A stretch of DNA of 64,000 nucleotides from assembly GCF_027924405.1 (NCBI RefSeq), contig NZ_AP026978.1:3596001-3660000 (forward strand). Reading direction: 5' to 3'. Below the pieces are notes generated by a model. That model searched no databases. It was not told the origin of the DNA and worked only from the letters and a program-made list of their open reading frames with translations. Positions 44,241 through 51,876 of this stretch are shown piece after piece (positions within the stretch are counted from its first letter, which is position 1; each line of letters begins with the position of its first letter). This DNA comes from Nocardia sputorum. GTDB taxonomy: Bacteria > Actinomycetota > Actinomycetes > Mycobacteriales > Mycobacteriaceae. A program made the translations under genes and the position numbers.

Positions 44241-44729
44241 TCAACTCTTGTCCAGCCAGGGGACTTCTGCCCCAGGCTCGAAAAGGGCCGCGTAGAGGGT
44301 CACTTCTTCACGTCCTCGAACCAAGGCGATGGGAACACAGGTTTCCAGATGATGGGCGGGTACCAGCGTGAACCCATGGGCGGTGACAACCGAAACGACA
44401 GCAGCCTCAGCCGGGCGCATTTGTGGCTGTCCGGAACCGATCAACGCAGTCTTGCCGAAACCGTCCGCCCCGAATGACAAGATCACAGCATAGGGCCCCA
44501 CCATGGACAGCCTTACGCTCAGAAATTGCTGCTCACCCCGCACAACGAATGTGAAACAGACATCACAGTTGGTGTCGGTATCATCGATCACCGGACCGAT
44601 CGCTGAGAGGTCCTTCAAAACACCCCCGAAGGGCTGCTGGTCGGTAACGTCCCGGACGAAACGAAACTTGGGCGCAGCGAAGTCGCGATACGACTCCCGG
44701 AGCTGGTCTTCGTAGCTCGACACTGTCAT
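44241..44729 (-). CDS. Hypothetical passenger protein inside the ISL3 element
   Basis: The start is ATG 44729 (MTVSSYEDQL); the frame is open to 44753. I do not recognise the 162-residue protein. It has predicted alternating strands (CDVCFTFVVRGEQQFLSVRL, VGPYAVILSFGADGFG, AAVVSVVTAHGFTLVPAHHL) and a C-terminal CVPIALVRGREEVTLYAALF. No signal or membrane segment. It lies between the inverted repeats, so it moves with the element. The mixed alpha/beta layout fits an immunity-like or regulatory protein, which is only inference. Confidence 0.65.
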   Translation of the reverse strand: MTVSSYEDQLRESYRDFAAPKFRFVRDVTDQQPFGGVLKDLSAIGPVIDDTDTNCDVCFTFVVRGEQQFLSVRLSMVGPYAVILSFGADGFGKTALIGSGQPQMRPAEAAVVSVVTAHGFTLVPAHHLETCVPIALVRGREEVTLYAALFEPGAEVPWLDKS

Positions 44730-44810
44730 TTTCCCGCGGCGCTTGCCCACCAACAGACCCTAACGCCCTCCGCCGTCCCCCAACCACCCACCGCGCTCAG
44801 ACCACGCCTC

Positions 44811-44832
44811 TCACGAAAAGTGGGCCAGATCC
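44811..44832 (-). repeat. ISL3 right inverted repeat
   Basis: The exact reverse complement of 42955-42976; it starts TCACGAAAAGTGGG on the plus strand. Confidence 0.92.
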
Positions 44833-44840
44833 CACAGTTC
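44833..44840 (+). repeat. ISL3 element target-site duplication, right copy
   Basis: CACAGTTC, identical to 42947-42954. It shows the two inverted repeats are the ends of one insertion. Confidence 0.85.
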
Positions 44841-44861
44841 GCGGACAGAGCCAGGGAGATC

Positions 44862-45110
44862 ATGACGACAGGTGACACACCGCTGCATGTGGTGCCGGAG
44901 GAAGTGAAGGCGGTCGGCAGGTTCGCCTAATGTCGTGGCCGAGCAGCTGAGGTCGGGCTCGGTGTCGTTGGACCGTGAAGTTCAGGCGCTGTTCGGTACC
45001 TGGAAGGGCAGCGCCGCCGATGCGTACCGCGCCGGGTGGGACGACATGCAGGACGGTGGGACGCACTCACCGACTTGGCGGGGTGTCGGAGAACCGAACG
45101 ATTCTCAGAC
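44862..45110 (+). pseudogene. WXG100/ESX-type secreted protein, frameshifted
   Basis: ATG 44862 follows a GGGAG site. The first frame reads MTTGDTPLHVVPEEVKAVGRFA and then hits TAA. A second frame resumes at once with VVAEQLRSGSVSLDREVQAL and FGTWKGSAADAYRAGW, a WXG-type (WKG) helical-hairpin protein. One extra A in TAAT (44928-44931) explains the break. Further shifts after 45060 lose the C-terminus (WDALTDLAG in a third frame). WXG100 proteins are substrates of type VII secretion. This copy is dead. Confidence 0.75.
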
Positions 45111-46399
45111 TTACGAGGGTGCCACCGGCACTGCGACGGTCGGTGGCCAATCCTGCGGTTCGACATTGGCCGGCTTCTGGCTGAGGTCCTGATCCCAGTC
45201 GAACACCGGTGCCGGCGGCCCCCATTGTTTTGGGGCAACGAACGAAGCAGTCCCGCTACCGAAGCTCACCTTCGTGAACCGGGCATCACCGGTGAAGGTC
45301 GCATCGTGGAACGAGACGTCGCCGGTGAAGGTCGCACCTTTGAACGAGACGTCGCAGGAAAAGGTCGCACTGTTGAACCAGGCGCTGTGCGCGAAGGTCA
45401 CATAGTGGAACCAGATTTTGCCGGTGAAGGTCGCCTCTCCGAACTCGGCGGTGCGGGCGAAGGTCGCCTCTCCGAACTCAACGTCGCCGGTGAAAGTCGC
45501 ATCGTGGAACCAGGCACCGCTCCTGAAGGTCGCATTCTGGAACCATGCACCGCCGGTGAAGGTCGCACCACCGAACTGGGCTTTGCGGGCGAAGGTCGCG
45601 TCGCCGAACTCAGCGACGCCGACGAAGGTCGCGCGGCTGAACTCTGCAGAGCCCTGAAGGTCGCATTGCTGAAATCGACACCTTCCAGGTAGGCATTGCG
45701 GAAGTCGAAATCGTTTGCCGACCAGTCGTATTCGGCGGGTGGGCGGAGGTGGTTGGCAATGACACGGAGGATGGTCGCGCGGACTTCCCGGTCGTTCTGC
45801 CGGTATTCGATGTGCTCTTCTGTCTCGCCACGGACTCGGCCATGTTCGATCCGGGGGGCTTTGACCACGAATTTGGTGCGCCCGCTGGCGCCGTGCTCGG
45901 TGTCGTAGGGCAGGCGGAGATATCCGCACAGCACGTCGATGCATTGCTGGCGGCGCAGACCTTCTGATTCGTCGGCGACGCCGGCCATGGCATAGACCCC
46001 AGCGATACGGACTGCGACATCGGGAGCACCGAGTTGGGCGGCTGCGGCGCCGAAGCGTTCGATGAACCGACTTTGCTCGAGGTCGCGCTGGCGGCGGTAG
46101 GCGATGACCAGCGCGACGACGCCACCCACGCCGCCGACGACGGTCAAGGCGATGCGGGTGACGTCGATCTCGGCAGCGGTCTTGCTCACGTCGACGGGTG
46201 TGATCCACCGTAGAAACCCGTAGGCGGCGACGGCCACGCCCAGGCCCGCAGCGAGGGCGAGTAGAACCGCCGGCAGCAACTGGATCCGTCCCGTGCGGCG
46301 CCCGAGCGACGAGCGGAAGTCTTTGATCGACCACCACGTGCGCAACGCGGTCATTCTTGAACCTACCTGCGCGTCAATGGCGCTCACCCGCCCGAACAT
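45111..46399 (-). pseudogene. Membrane-anchored pentapeptide-repeat protein, frameshifted
   Basis: The first frame (ATG 46399 or 46354) encodes two transmembrane helices (LLPAVLLALAAGLGVAVAAYG and IALTVVGGVGGVVALVIAYR), then a linker (RFGAAAAQLGAPDVAVRIAG, CIDVLCGYLRLPY) and the first repeats (AYLEGVDFSNATF). At about 45651-45655 the frame shifts: a GGG run appears one base short. The other frame carries the remaining pentapeptides (AEFSRATFVGVAEFGDATFA and about a dozen more, pattern A/F-x-x-A-T-F) to 45111. Such proteins form a right-handed quadrilateral helix. The linker form is common in actinobacterial membrane pentapeptide proteins of unknown function. Confidence 0.8.
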
Positions 46400-47138
46400 T
46401 GCTCAATTCTGCTCGATACGACGTCGCCTCAACCACAGCGTCGGTCTACTACGCGTTTGTGAAGCGCAGGGCGGCAACGGTTCCACCCCACTCGAGCAGC
46501 GATGCGCGGATCTGACGGTGAAGACCCTGGACATGCACGCCGCCTCCGGCGGCACCCACGGTTCGCCGCGGGTCACCGCCGAGCTTCGCGACCGAGGCAA
46601 GCCGGTCAGCGCAAACGGTCCTGTCATCATAGCGCTGATCGGGATTCAAGGATTCAGCACGCGCGTTCAGGATGCGGCGACTTGGTCGATCCGGGCGGAT
46701 CGGCTCGTCATCCCAGAACTCGTCGGGATCGTCGTAGTGGTTGAAGAATCCGCCGGTCATCCGATCACCGCGGTGGCCATGGTTAGCGTCTGGGAGCGTT
46801 GACCTGGAGCCTCGCCCACGACCGACTCGCTTCGGTCGTGCACAGCGATCCGAGTTGCTTCCTGGGATGATCGGATCGGCAACACGGGCCGAATCACCTT
46901 ATGCAACGTCTGTCAGCTCAGCCAGCGGTCGATCGGCCGACGTACCGACCCGAACGGTTCGCAGCTGGGGCGCCGAAGCGAATTTCGTTGGGTCAGCACC
47001 CTGCATGTGCATCATGGTGTCGAGCGATCACCATCGGTCCAGATCTTGTATCGGGTCATGGGCGCCGACTATCTGGCCTATGATCGGACGGACTCGATCA
47101 TGCGAGCTCTGGCTCGTCCCTATGTAGGGTTGGAACTG
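46400..47138. other. Region of gene fragments upstream of the AT-rich pair
   Basis: No intact gene. It contains an IS3 orfB fossil (46500-46610) and, on the minus strand from ATG 46760, a plausible N-terminus (MTGGFFNHYDDPDEFWDDEP) that runs into the IS3 fossil and is lost. The rest has no support. Confidence 0.4.
46500..46610 (+). pseudogene. Fossil of an IS3-family OrfB transposase
   Basis: One frame reads DLTVKTLDMHAASGGTHGSP followed by RVTAELRDRGKPVS, which matches the start of IS3 OrfB proteins (I-x-x-IHxxSRGTYGxPRVHAELR...). Only about 35 residues are left, with no start and no DDE core. Confidence 0.6.
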
Positions 47139-47978
47139 ATGGTGAGTACCGAGCACTCACGGCCTGCTCGACGGCGACAAGCCAATGAGCGCGCAATATA
47201 TCGTCAACTGCGCGAACAAGATACCGCATTCGGAGATGCAGTTGCATCTCCACATCGGTTGGTCGCAGTGGTCTTCGACAGTGAGCTATCGGAGACCGGG
47301 GACCTGACCAGGAAAATCCGAGTAGTGCTCCGGCTGGGAGATTTGCGAGGAGACCCGCCAGAATATCGCTGGCGTATACCACATCCACCGCAGCGTCCGC
47401 CGTTCGCTCTCGACATTCGAGTGCTGCCGAGTCCATTACCCTACCGTATCGATCAGGCAGAGGTATCGACCACCGTCGCGCGCACGACCGCCGTATTCGA
47501 TCTGTCGAGCTGCATGGTCGGCGAAACCATCGAGTTGAATTTCTGCTACTCTCTCGAAAATTCGGTGGACACAACAAGTCGAGGCATCTTGTCGAGAAGG
47601 CACACGTTTGTGTGGACGTACACCTTCGTGTCTCGCACCGATTACTTCGAGACCAAATTGAGCTTTCCGAGAGGCGCGAGCCTGAGCGTGGACAGCAATG
47701 AAACATCACTGCATGCGTTCGAGCGGACAGCGGAGATAGATGGGCGCGCCGTGTACTCGTATACGACCTGGGAGCCGAGGCAAGGGCAGACGATCAGTGG
47801 TTGCGTCACCTACCGGCTCTGGTCGTCTACAATCGAGCCGATCATCGCGATTGCCGGCGGCGCCGTCGTAGCATTTCCGGCGGCATTTGCCACAGATGTG
47901 CTTACCGGGGTGACAACGTTCGCACTCGCTGTCTTGGTAACAGGATTTGCCCAGCTCGCAATCGGGCGACTGAAGTAG
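47139..47978 (+). CDS. Unknown protein with C-terminal membrane hairpin
   Basis: The likely start is ATG 47139 (MVSTEHSRPARRR); ATG 47100 or 47058 are also in frame. The first 60 residues form an Arg-rich helix (RRRQANERAIYRQLREQD). A beta-rich middle follows (LVAVVFDSELSETGDLTRKI, VAVFDLSS-type strands, HTFVWTYTFVSRTDYFETKL), and the last 45 residues make two helices (IIAIAGGAVVAFPAAFATDV; TTFALAVLVTGFAQLAIG). The cytoplasmic body would be tethered by the tail. No family recognised. Base composition is AT-richer than the neighbours, and the methyltransferase starts 46 bp later. Confidence 0.7.
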   Translation: MVSTEHSRPARRRQANERAIYRQLREQDTAFGDAVASPHRLVAVVFDSELSETGDLTRKIRVVLRLGDLRGDPPEYRWRIPHPPQRPPFALDIRVLPSPLPYRIDQAEVSTTVARTTAVFDLSSCMVGETIELNFCYSLENSVDTTSRGILSRRHTFVWTYTFVSRTDYFETKLSFPRGASLSVDSNETSLHAFERTAEIDGRAVYSYTTWEPRQGQTISGCVTYRLWSSTIEPIIAIAGGAVVAFPAAFATDVLTGVTTFALAVLVTGFAQLAIGRLK

Positions 47979-48023
47979 GCCGCATACGCTATTTCAACCG
48001 ACTCTGCAACGTTATGGGAGAAC

Positions 48024-48914
48024 ATGTCGCGATCTGGGGCTCGGATATTCGACTGGACGACGCTCCCCGCTGCCTATCCGGCGCAGTATGAGCGTCTCAA
48101 TGAGAGCTACGGGCAGATTTACACCGCCGCGGCGGAACGACTGGTCACGGTTGCGCGAATCCGCCGAGGCAACACTGTGGTCGATGTGGGCGCAGGTAGT
48201 GGCTTCTCCACCGAGATCATCGCGCGAGCGATAGGACGGTCGGGAAGCTTATTAGCCGTCGACCCGAGCATTCCGATGCTTGATCGAGCACGCGAAAGAA
48301 TCTACCCGTGCCCGATCATTTTTCGCGAGGGTCGAGCATCCGATGTCCATTCGATCGCCTACAGCAATGGATTCTCAGGTTGTGATGCAGTTCTGTCGAG
48401 TTTTACCTACTATTATACGTTTCACAACAGGCACTCACTACATCGCGCCGTACACGGCGTTTTGAAGCCGGGCGGGAAATGGGCCTTCAACCTCACCAAA
48501 TATCTCGGCGCGTTGAAGATAGCAGGGAACATATACAATAGGTTCGGTGACGTCTACGTCGACCATCTGAAGTCTATCGCAGTACGCCACGGAATACGTC
48601 ACGGTGACCAAAATGATGAGGAATTCGACCAGTTCGCCGATACAGATCGGGAAGTGTCAGAGCTGCGGGCCGCCGGCTTCACTGATATCGAGGTCGAGGC
48701 CTGGGCGCTACCGATGACACCTAGCGCGGCTTTTCTTCTCACGCTGGACGGATTCTATAGCCACGGATCGCGAGTCACCTTTCTTCCGGCCCTCATGGAC
48801 GTTCCGATCGGCAAACGCATCGAGATCATGCGGGAGGCGCTGAGCGAATGCTCCGAAGAACTCGACTCCTATCCTCGACCACACATAGCGAATCTCGTTG
48901 CGATGCGGCCTTGA
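48024..48914 (+). CDS. SAM-dependent methyltransferase
   Basis: ATG 48024 has GGGAGA just upstream. The 296-residue class I methyltransferase shows motif I VVDVGAGSGFSTEIIARAIG, the acidic loop LLAVDPSIPMLDRARE, and AVHGVLKPGGKWAFNLTKYL. The C-terminal half (QFADTDREVSELRAAGFTDI, EVEAWALPMTPSAAFLL) resembles small-molecule methyltransferases. Substrate unknown. The stretch is visibly AT-richer than the genome around it (for example AACATATACAATAGG), suggesting transfer together with the gene before it. Confidence 0.82.
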   Translation: MSRSGARIFDWTTLPAAYPAQYERLNESYGQIYTAAAERLVTVARIRRGNTVVDVGAGSGFSTEIIARAIGRSGSLLAVDPSIPMLDRARERIYPCPIIFREGRASDVHSIAYSNGFSGCDAVLSSFTYYYTFHNRHSLHRAVHGVLKPGGKWAFNLTKYLGALKIAGNIYNRFGDVYVDHLKSIAVRHGIRHGDQNDEEFDQFADTDREVSELRAAGFTDIEVEAWALPMTPSAAFLLTLDGFYSHGSRVTFLPALMDVPIGKRIEIMREALSECSEELDSYPRPHIANLVAMRP

Positions 48915-49073
48915 TTCCAGGTGAAGTTCTAACGATGCTTTCTCTGTAACAGAACGAGTTGTACCACCTGGCAGGCGGGAGGCCAGCTGGTATCAGTGAA
49001 AAGTGACGTAGTGGCCCCGGCTGCGTGGTTCATCTCGACCGAGTTCGGGGGATGTGATCGTAGAGTCGTTGGG

Positions 49074-49430
49074 GTGACGGAGCCCGATTGGTATTGCGAT
49101 GAGGTGATTCCCCGGCTGGTCGAGGTGGATGTCGTGATCGAGACGGACCAGGTTCTGGCCTTTCGGCCACCGAATCCCGGTTTCGGCGCCGAGCACGTGA
49201 TCGTGGTGCCGAAGAAGCACGTTCGTTCCCTGCTGGAGCTGGATCCGGTCTTGGGAGCGCGCTTGTTGGAGGTCGTCCAGGCCGTTGCTCAGCGGGTCGT
49301 CCATGAGCAAGGCGGTTGCCAGGTCCTGACGACTCTCGGCGACGAGCAGCACAACAGGCATCTTCATATGCATGTAGCTGCCGGAGCGGGCGTGGCCAGA
49401 TTCGTGGCTCTCAGCAAGCCGCAGAGGTAA
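49074..49430 (+). CDS. HIT family protein
   Basis: The start is set at GTG 49074 (VTEPDWYCDEV); the frame is open to 48996. The 118-residue protein has the HIT fold: FRPPNPGFGAEHVIVVPKKH for nucleotide binding and the histidine triad in NRHLHMHVAAG. HIT proteins hydrolyse nucleotide-ribose or dinucleotide phosphates (purine phosphoramidase or Ap4A-type activity). It appears to be a stand-alone gene. Confidence 0.85.
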   Translation: MTEPDWYCDEVIPRLVEVDVVIETDQVLAFRPPNPGFGAEHVIVVPKKHVRSLLELDPVLGARLLEVVQAVAQRVVHEQGGCQVLTTLGDEQHNRHLHMHVAAGAGVARFVALSKPQR

Positions 49431-49504
49431 GCCCCGCTGGATTTCTGTAGCGGGCTATGGGCGGAACGCCGATCCACGGTATGGCGCGATCACATCGCGG
49501 GCGG

Positions 49505-50884
49505 TCATGCGGGATCGCCGGTCAACGCGGTGGGGGCCAGGGCCGCCCCGATCTCCCGGGCGACGCGGTGACCGGATTCGGCGGCGCCGTCGATGTAACC
49601 CGCCCAGCGGGTGGCGGTTTCGGTGCCCGCCCAGTGCAGCGGGCCGATCGCGGGGCGCAGGGCGTGCCCGAATCGGGTGAGGGTGCCCGGCGTGGTGAAC
49701 GCGCCGTAGCAGCCGCGGCTGTATTCTTCTTCGGCCCAGTCCTTTTCGATGTAGTCGATCGGTGTGCGGGCGCGCGGACCGAAGTAGCCCGCGAGGTCTT
49801 CGATCACCTGAGCGCGTCGGTCGGCGAGGTCCGATCGCGAGCCGACGTCGGCGTGGCGGCCTTCCAGGAAACCGACGAGCACGCCGGGTGATCCGCCGGG
49901 TGGAGTGTTGTCGAACACTGTCCCCAGCGGTCGATGGTCGCTGTTGGCCTGGCCGCTCCACCCGTCTGCTCGCCAGAACGGTTCGTCGTAGACGACGTTG
50001 ATCTTGATGACCCGGCCCATCGGCATCCGCTGGACGAGCTGGTCGCGGTCGCCGGGCAGGCCGGGGGTGAAGCGGATGCGCGCGGCCAGCGGCGGCGGCA
50101 CCGCGATCACCGCGCGACGCGCCCGCACGACGGTCCCGCCGCTTCGTACACGGACACCGGCATCGTCCCAGTCCACCTCCGTGACAGGATTGTCGAGAAC
50201 CACCCGATCACCGAGCTGCTCGGCCACAGCCAGCGCGATCGCCTGCGTGCCACCGACCACCCGATCCTGCTGGGCTCCGCCCTTGACACCGATCAAGGAG
50301 TCGAGCCCACCACCCGCACCGAAGTAGAAGCTCGCCCACAGCGCAGACATGTCCTCCGGTCCGGTGGAGAACACCGCCTCGGTGACCACCCGGAAGAACG
50401 CGCGCCCCTGCGCGGTGTGCGTGGCGCGGCGCAGCCAGGTGTCGAAAGTTTGCGAGTCCAGCGCTTCGGCTCGATCCGCCCGCCACGGCTCGGTCCGCGA
50501 CACCTGCCGTCCGATGCGGTCCAGCCGCAGCTGCGCCTGGGCGATGTCGAGCAAGGCCAGCGGGTTCATCCGGGGAATTCGGCCGGTGTACTCCGAACGC
50601 GACGAGCCGAGTTCGGCGATATGGCGGCCGGCGGTATGCGTCGGATGAGTCTTCAAACCCAGCTCATCGATCAACGCCATCGCTTCATGCTGTGTCGGAC
50701 CGACCCACTGTCCGCCGACCTCGATGGGCTCACCACCGGGCAACTCGGCGTTGAGCAGACGCCCGCCCACCCGGTCACGCGCTTCGAGCACCAGAACCTC
50801 GTGGCCGGTGCGCACCAGGTCGCGGGCGGCAACAAGGCCGGCTATGCCCGCGCCGACGATGACGACATCCACTGATTTACCCAT
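49505..50884 (-). CDS. FAD-dependent amine oxidase (MAO/putrescine oxidase-like)
   Basis: The 459-residue flavoenzyme has the N-terminal Rossmann motif VVIVGAGIAGLVAARDLVR with GGRLL, the aromatic cage region ALWASFYFGAGGGLDSLIG, VIAVPPPLAARI and a C-terminal HWAGTETATRWAGYIDGAAE, complete for monoamine oxidase-type proteins that oxidise amines or polyamines to aldehydes with H2O2. ATG 50884 follows GAAGGAT. It is divergent from a TetR gene around a palindrome, so substrate-induced derepression is probable (inference). Confidence 0.92.
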   Translation of the reverse strand: MGKSVDVVIVGAGIAGLVAARDLVRTGHEVLVLEARDRVGGRLLNAELPGGEPIEVGGQWVGPTQHEAMALIDELGLKTHPTHTAGRHIAELGSSRSEYTGRIPRMNPLALLDIAQAQLRLDRIGRQVSRTEPWRADRAEALDSQTFDTWLRRATHTAQGRAFFRVVTEAVFSTGPEDMSALWASFYFGAGGGLDSLIGVKGGAQQDRVVGGTQAIALAVAEQLGDRVVLDNPVTEVDWDDAGVRVRSGGTVVRARRAVIAVPPPLAARIRFTPGLPGDRDQLVQRMPMGRVIKINVVYDEPFWRADGWSGQANSDHRPLGTVFDNTPPGGSPGVLVGFLEGRHADVGSRSDLADRRAQVIEDLAGYFGPRARTPIDYIEKDWAEEEYSRGCYGAFTTPGTLTRFGHALRPAIGPLHWAGTETATRWAGYIDGAAESGHRVAREIGAALAPTALTGDPA

Positions 50885-50917
50885 CTCGATCCTTCAAGGT
50901 CATACGCTGTGAATCTA

Positions 50918-50934
50918 ACATACATCGTGTATGT
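50918..50934. promoter_or_regulatory. Perfect 17-bp palindrome between amine oxidase and TetR
   Basis: ACATACA-TCG-TGTATGT is a perfect inverted repeat with a 3-bp centre. It lies 34 bp before the amine oxidase start and 15 bp before the TetR start, the normal place for an autoregulatory TetR operator. Confidence 0.7.
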
Positions 50935-50948
50935 GATAAACGTACAGT

Positions 50949-51551
50949 ATGGAGTCGCTGCGTGACAGGCACATCGAGAACACCCGCCGGACGCTGCTCG
51001 AGACCGCGGCCCGGCTGTTCGCCGAGCGGGAATACGCCGACCTGTCCGCCGAGGAGCTGGTGCGCGCCGCCGGGTTGACCCGAGGCGCGCTGTATCACCA
51101 CTTCGACGGCAAGAAAGGACTGTTCGAAGCCGTCGTCGACGAGTTGGAAGACCGTGCGGCGCAACGCATCAGGGCTGCCATAGACTCCGCGACGGACCCC
51201 TTCGAACGCGTCGACCGCAGCCTGGAGGCTTTCCTCGACGTCTGCACGGAGCCCGACTACCGCCACATCGTGCTGCTGCAAGGCCCGATCGCGCTGGGCT
51301 GGCGCCGCTGGCGAGAAGTGGACCAGCGCCATCTCAGCAGCCTGGTGCTCGAGGGCGCCCGCAACCTGCTGGACGCCGGCCTCATCCAGCCCCATCCCCC
51401 GGAACTACTCGCCAGCGCCTTCTACGGCGCACTGACCGAGATGTCACTGATCATCGCGGAATCCGCCGACACCGAGAAAGGCCGCGCCGAGGCTGCCGCC
51501 TTGGCACGTGCACTCCTGAGCGGGCTCGCCGTCAACCGACGACAAGAATGA
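50949..51551 (+). CDS. TetR/AcrR family transcriptional regulator
   Basis: The 200-residue protein has a clear N-terminal helix-turn-helix (LSAEELVRAAGLTRGALYHHFDGK) and a helical C-terminal domain with LTEMSLIIAESADTEK. It is divergent from the amine oxidase gene with a perfect palindrome between them, which it very probably binds. ATG 50949 has no strong ribosome site, so translation could be leaderless. Confidence 0.92.
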   Translation: MESLRDRHIENTRRTLLETAARLFAEREYADLSAEELVRAAGLTRGALYHHFDGKKGLFEAVVDELEDRAAQRIRAAIDSATDPFERVDRSLEAFLDVCTEPDYRHIVLLQGPIALGWRRWREVDQRHLSSLVLEGARNLLDAGLIQPHPPELLASAFYGALTEMSLIIAESADTEKGRAEAAALARALLSGLAVNRRQE

Positions 51552-51876
51552 CGATGCTCCGTCCACCGCAGTAACCGGCTCATCTCACCGTTCCAGAGCA
51601 GCCGACGACGACCACAGGCGGCGCAACGAAACGTCGACGACAATCCTCGACCGCGGCGACCGCCACGTCGAGCGCCGACACCGTCGGCAGGCTGCCCCGC
51701 CACAGGTCCCGATCGCTCATGTCGGCGATCAACCAGAGTGCCGACGACCTCGCCGATGCCGCCGCGATATCGCGCAGCGCCGACCGGCGGTCCAGCCATC
51801 CGCTGCCGGTCCACCTGCGGCAGCCAGGCACTGACCCACTGGTGCGTGAGCCCGCTGCGCGGGGCGTGTGGGCGGA
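51552..51876. other. Intergenic, one weak reverse frame
   Basis: The only candidate is a reverse-strand frame of about 83 codons (51580-51831: ALWLIADMSDRDLWRG, VAPPVVVVGCSG). It has no ribosome site and no homologue I can name, so I do not call it. Confidence 0.25.

Larger units (their letters stand above)
42955..44832 (+). mobile_element. ISL3-family element with a passenger gene
   Basis: Perfect 22-bp inverted repeats (42955-42976 and 44811-44832) bound a unit of 1878 bp, flanked by an identical 8-bp target duplication. Inside lie a degraded ISL3 transposase (plus strand) and an opposing 162-residue gene of unknown function, separated by a terminator-like hairpin. Intact ends with a broken transposase suggest movement in trans or recent decay. 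Confidence 0.88.
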
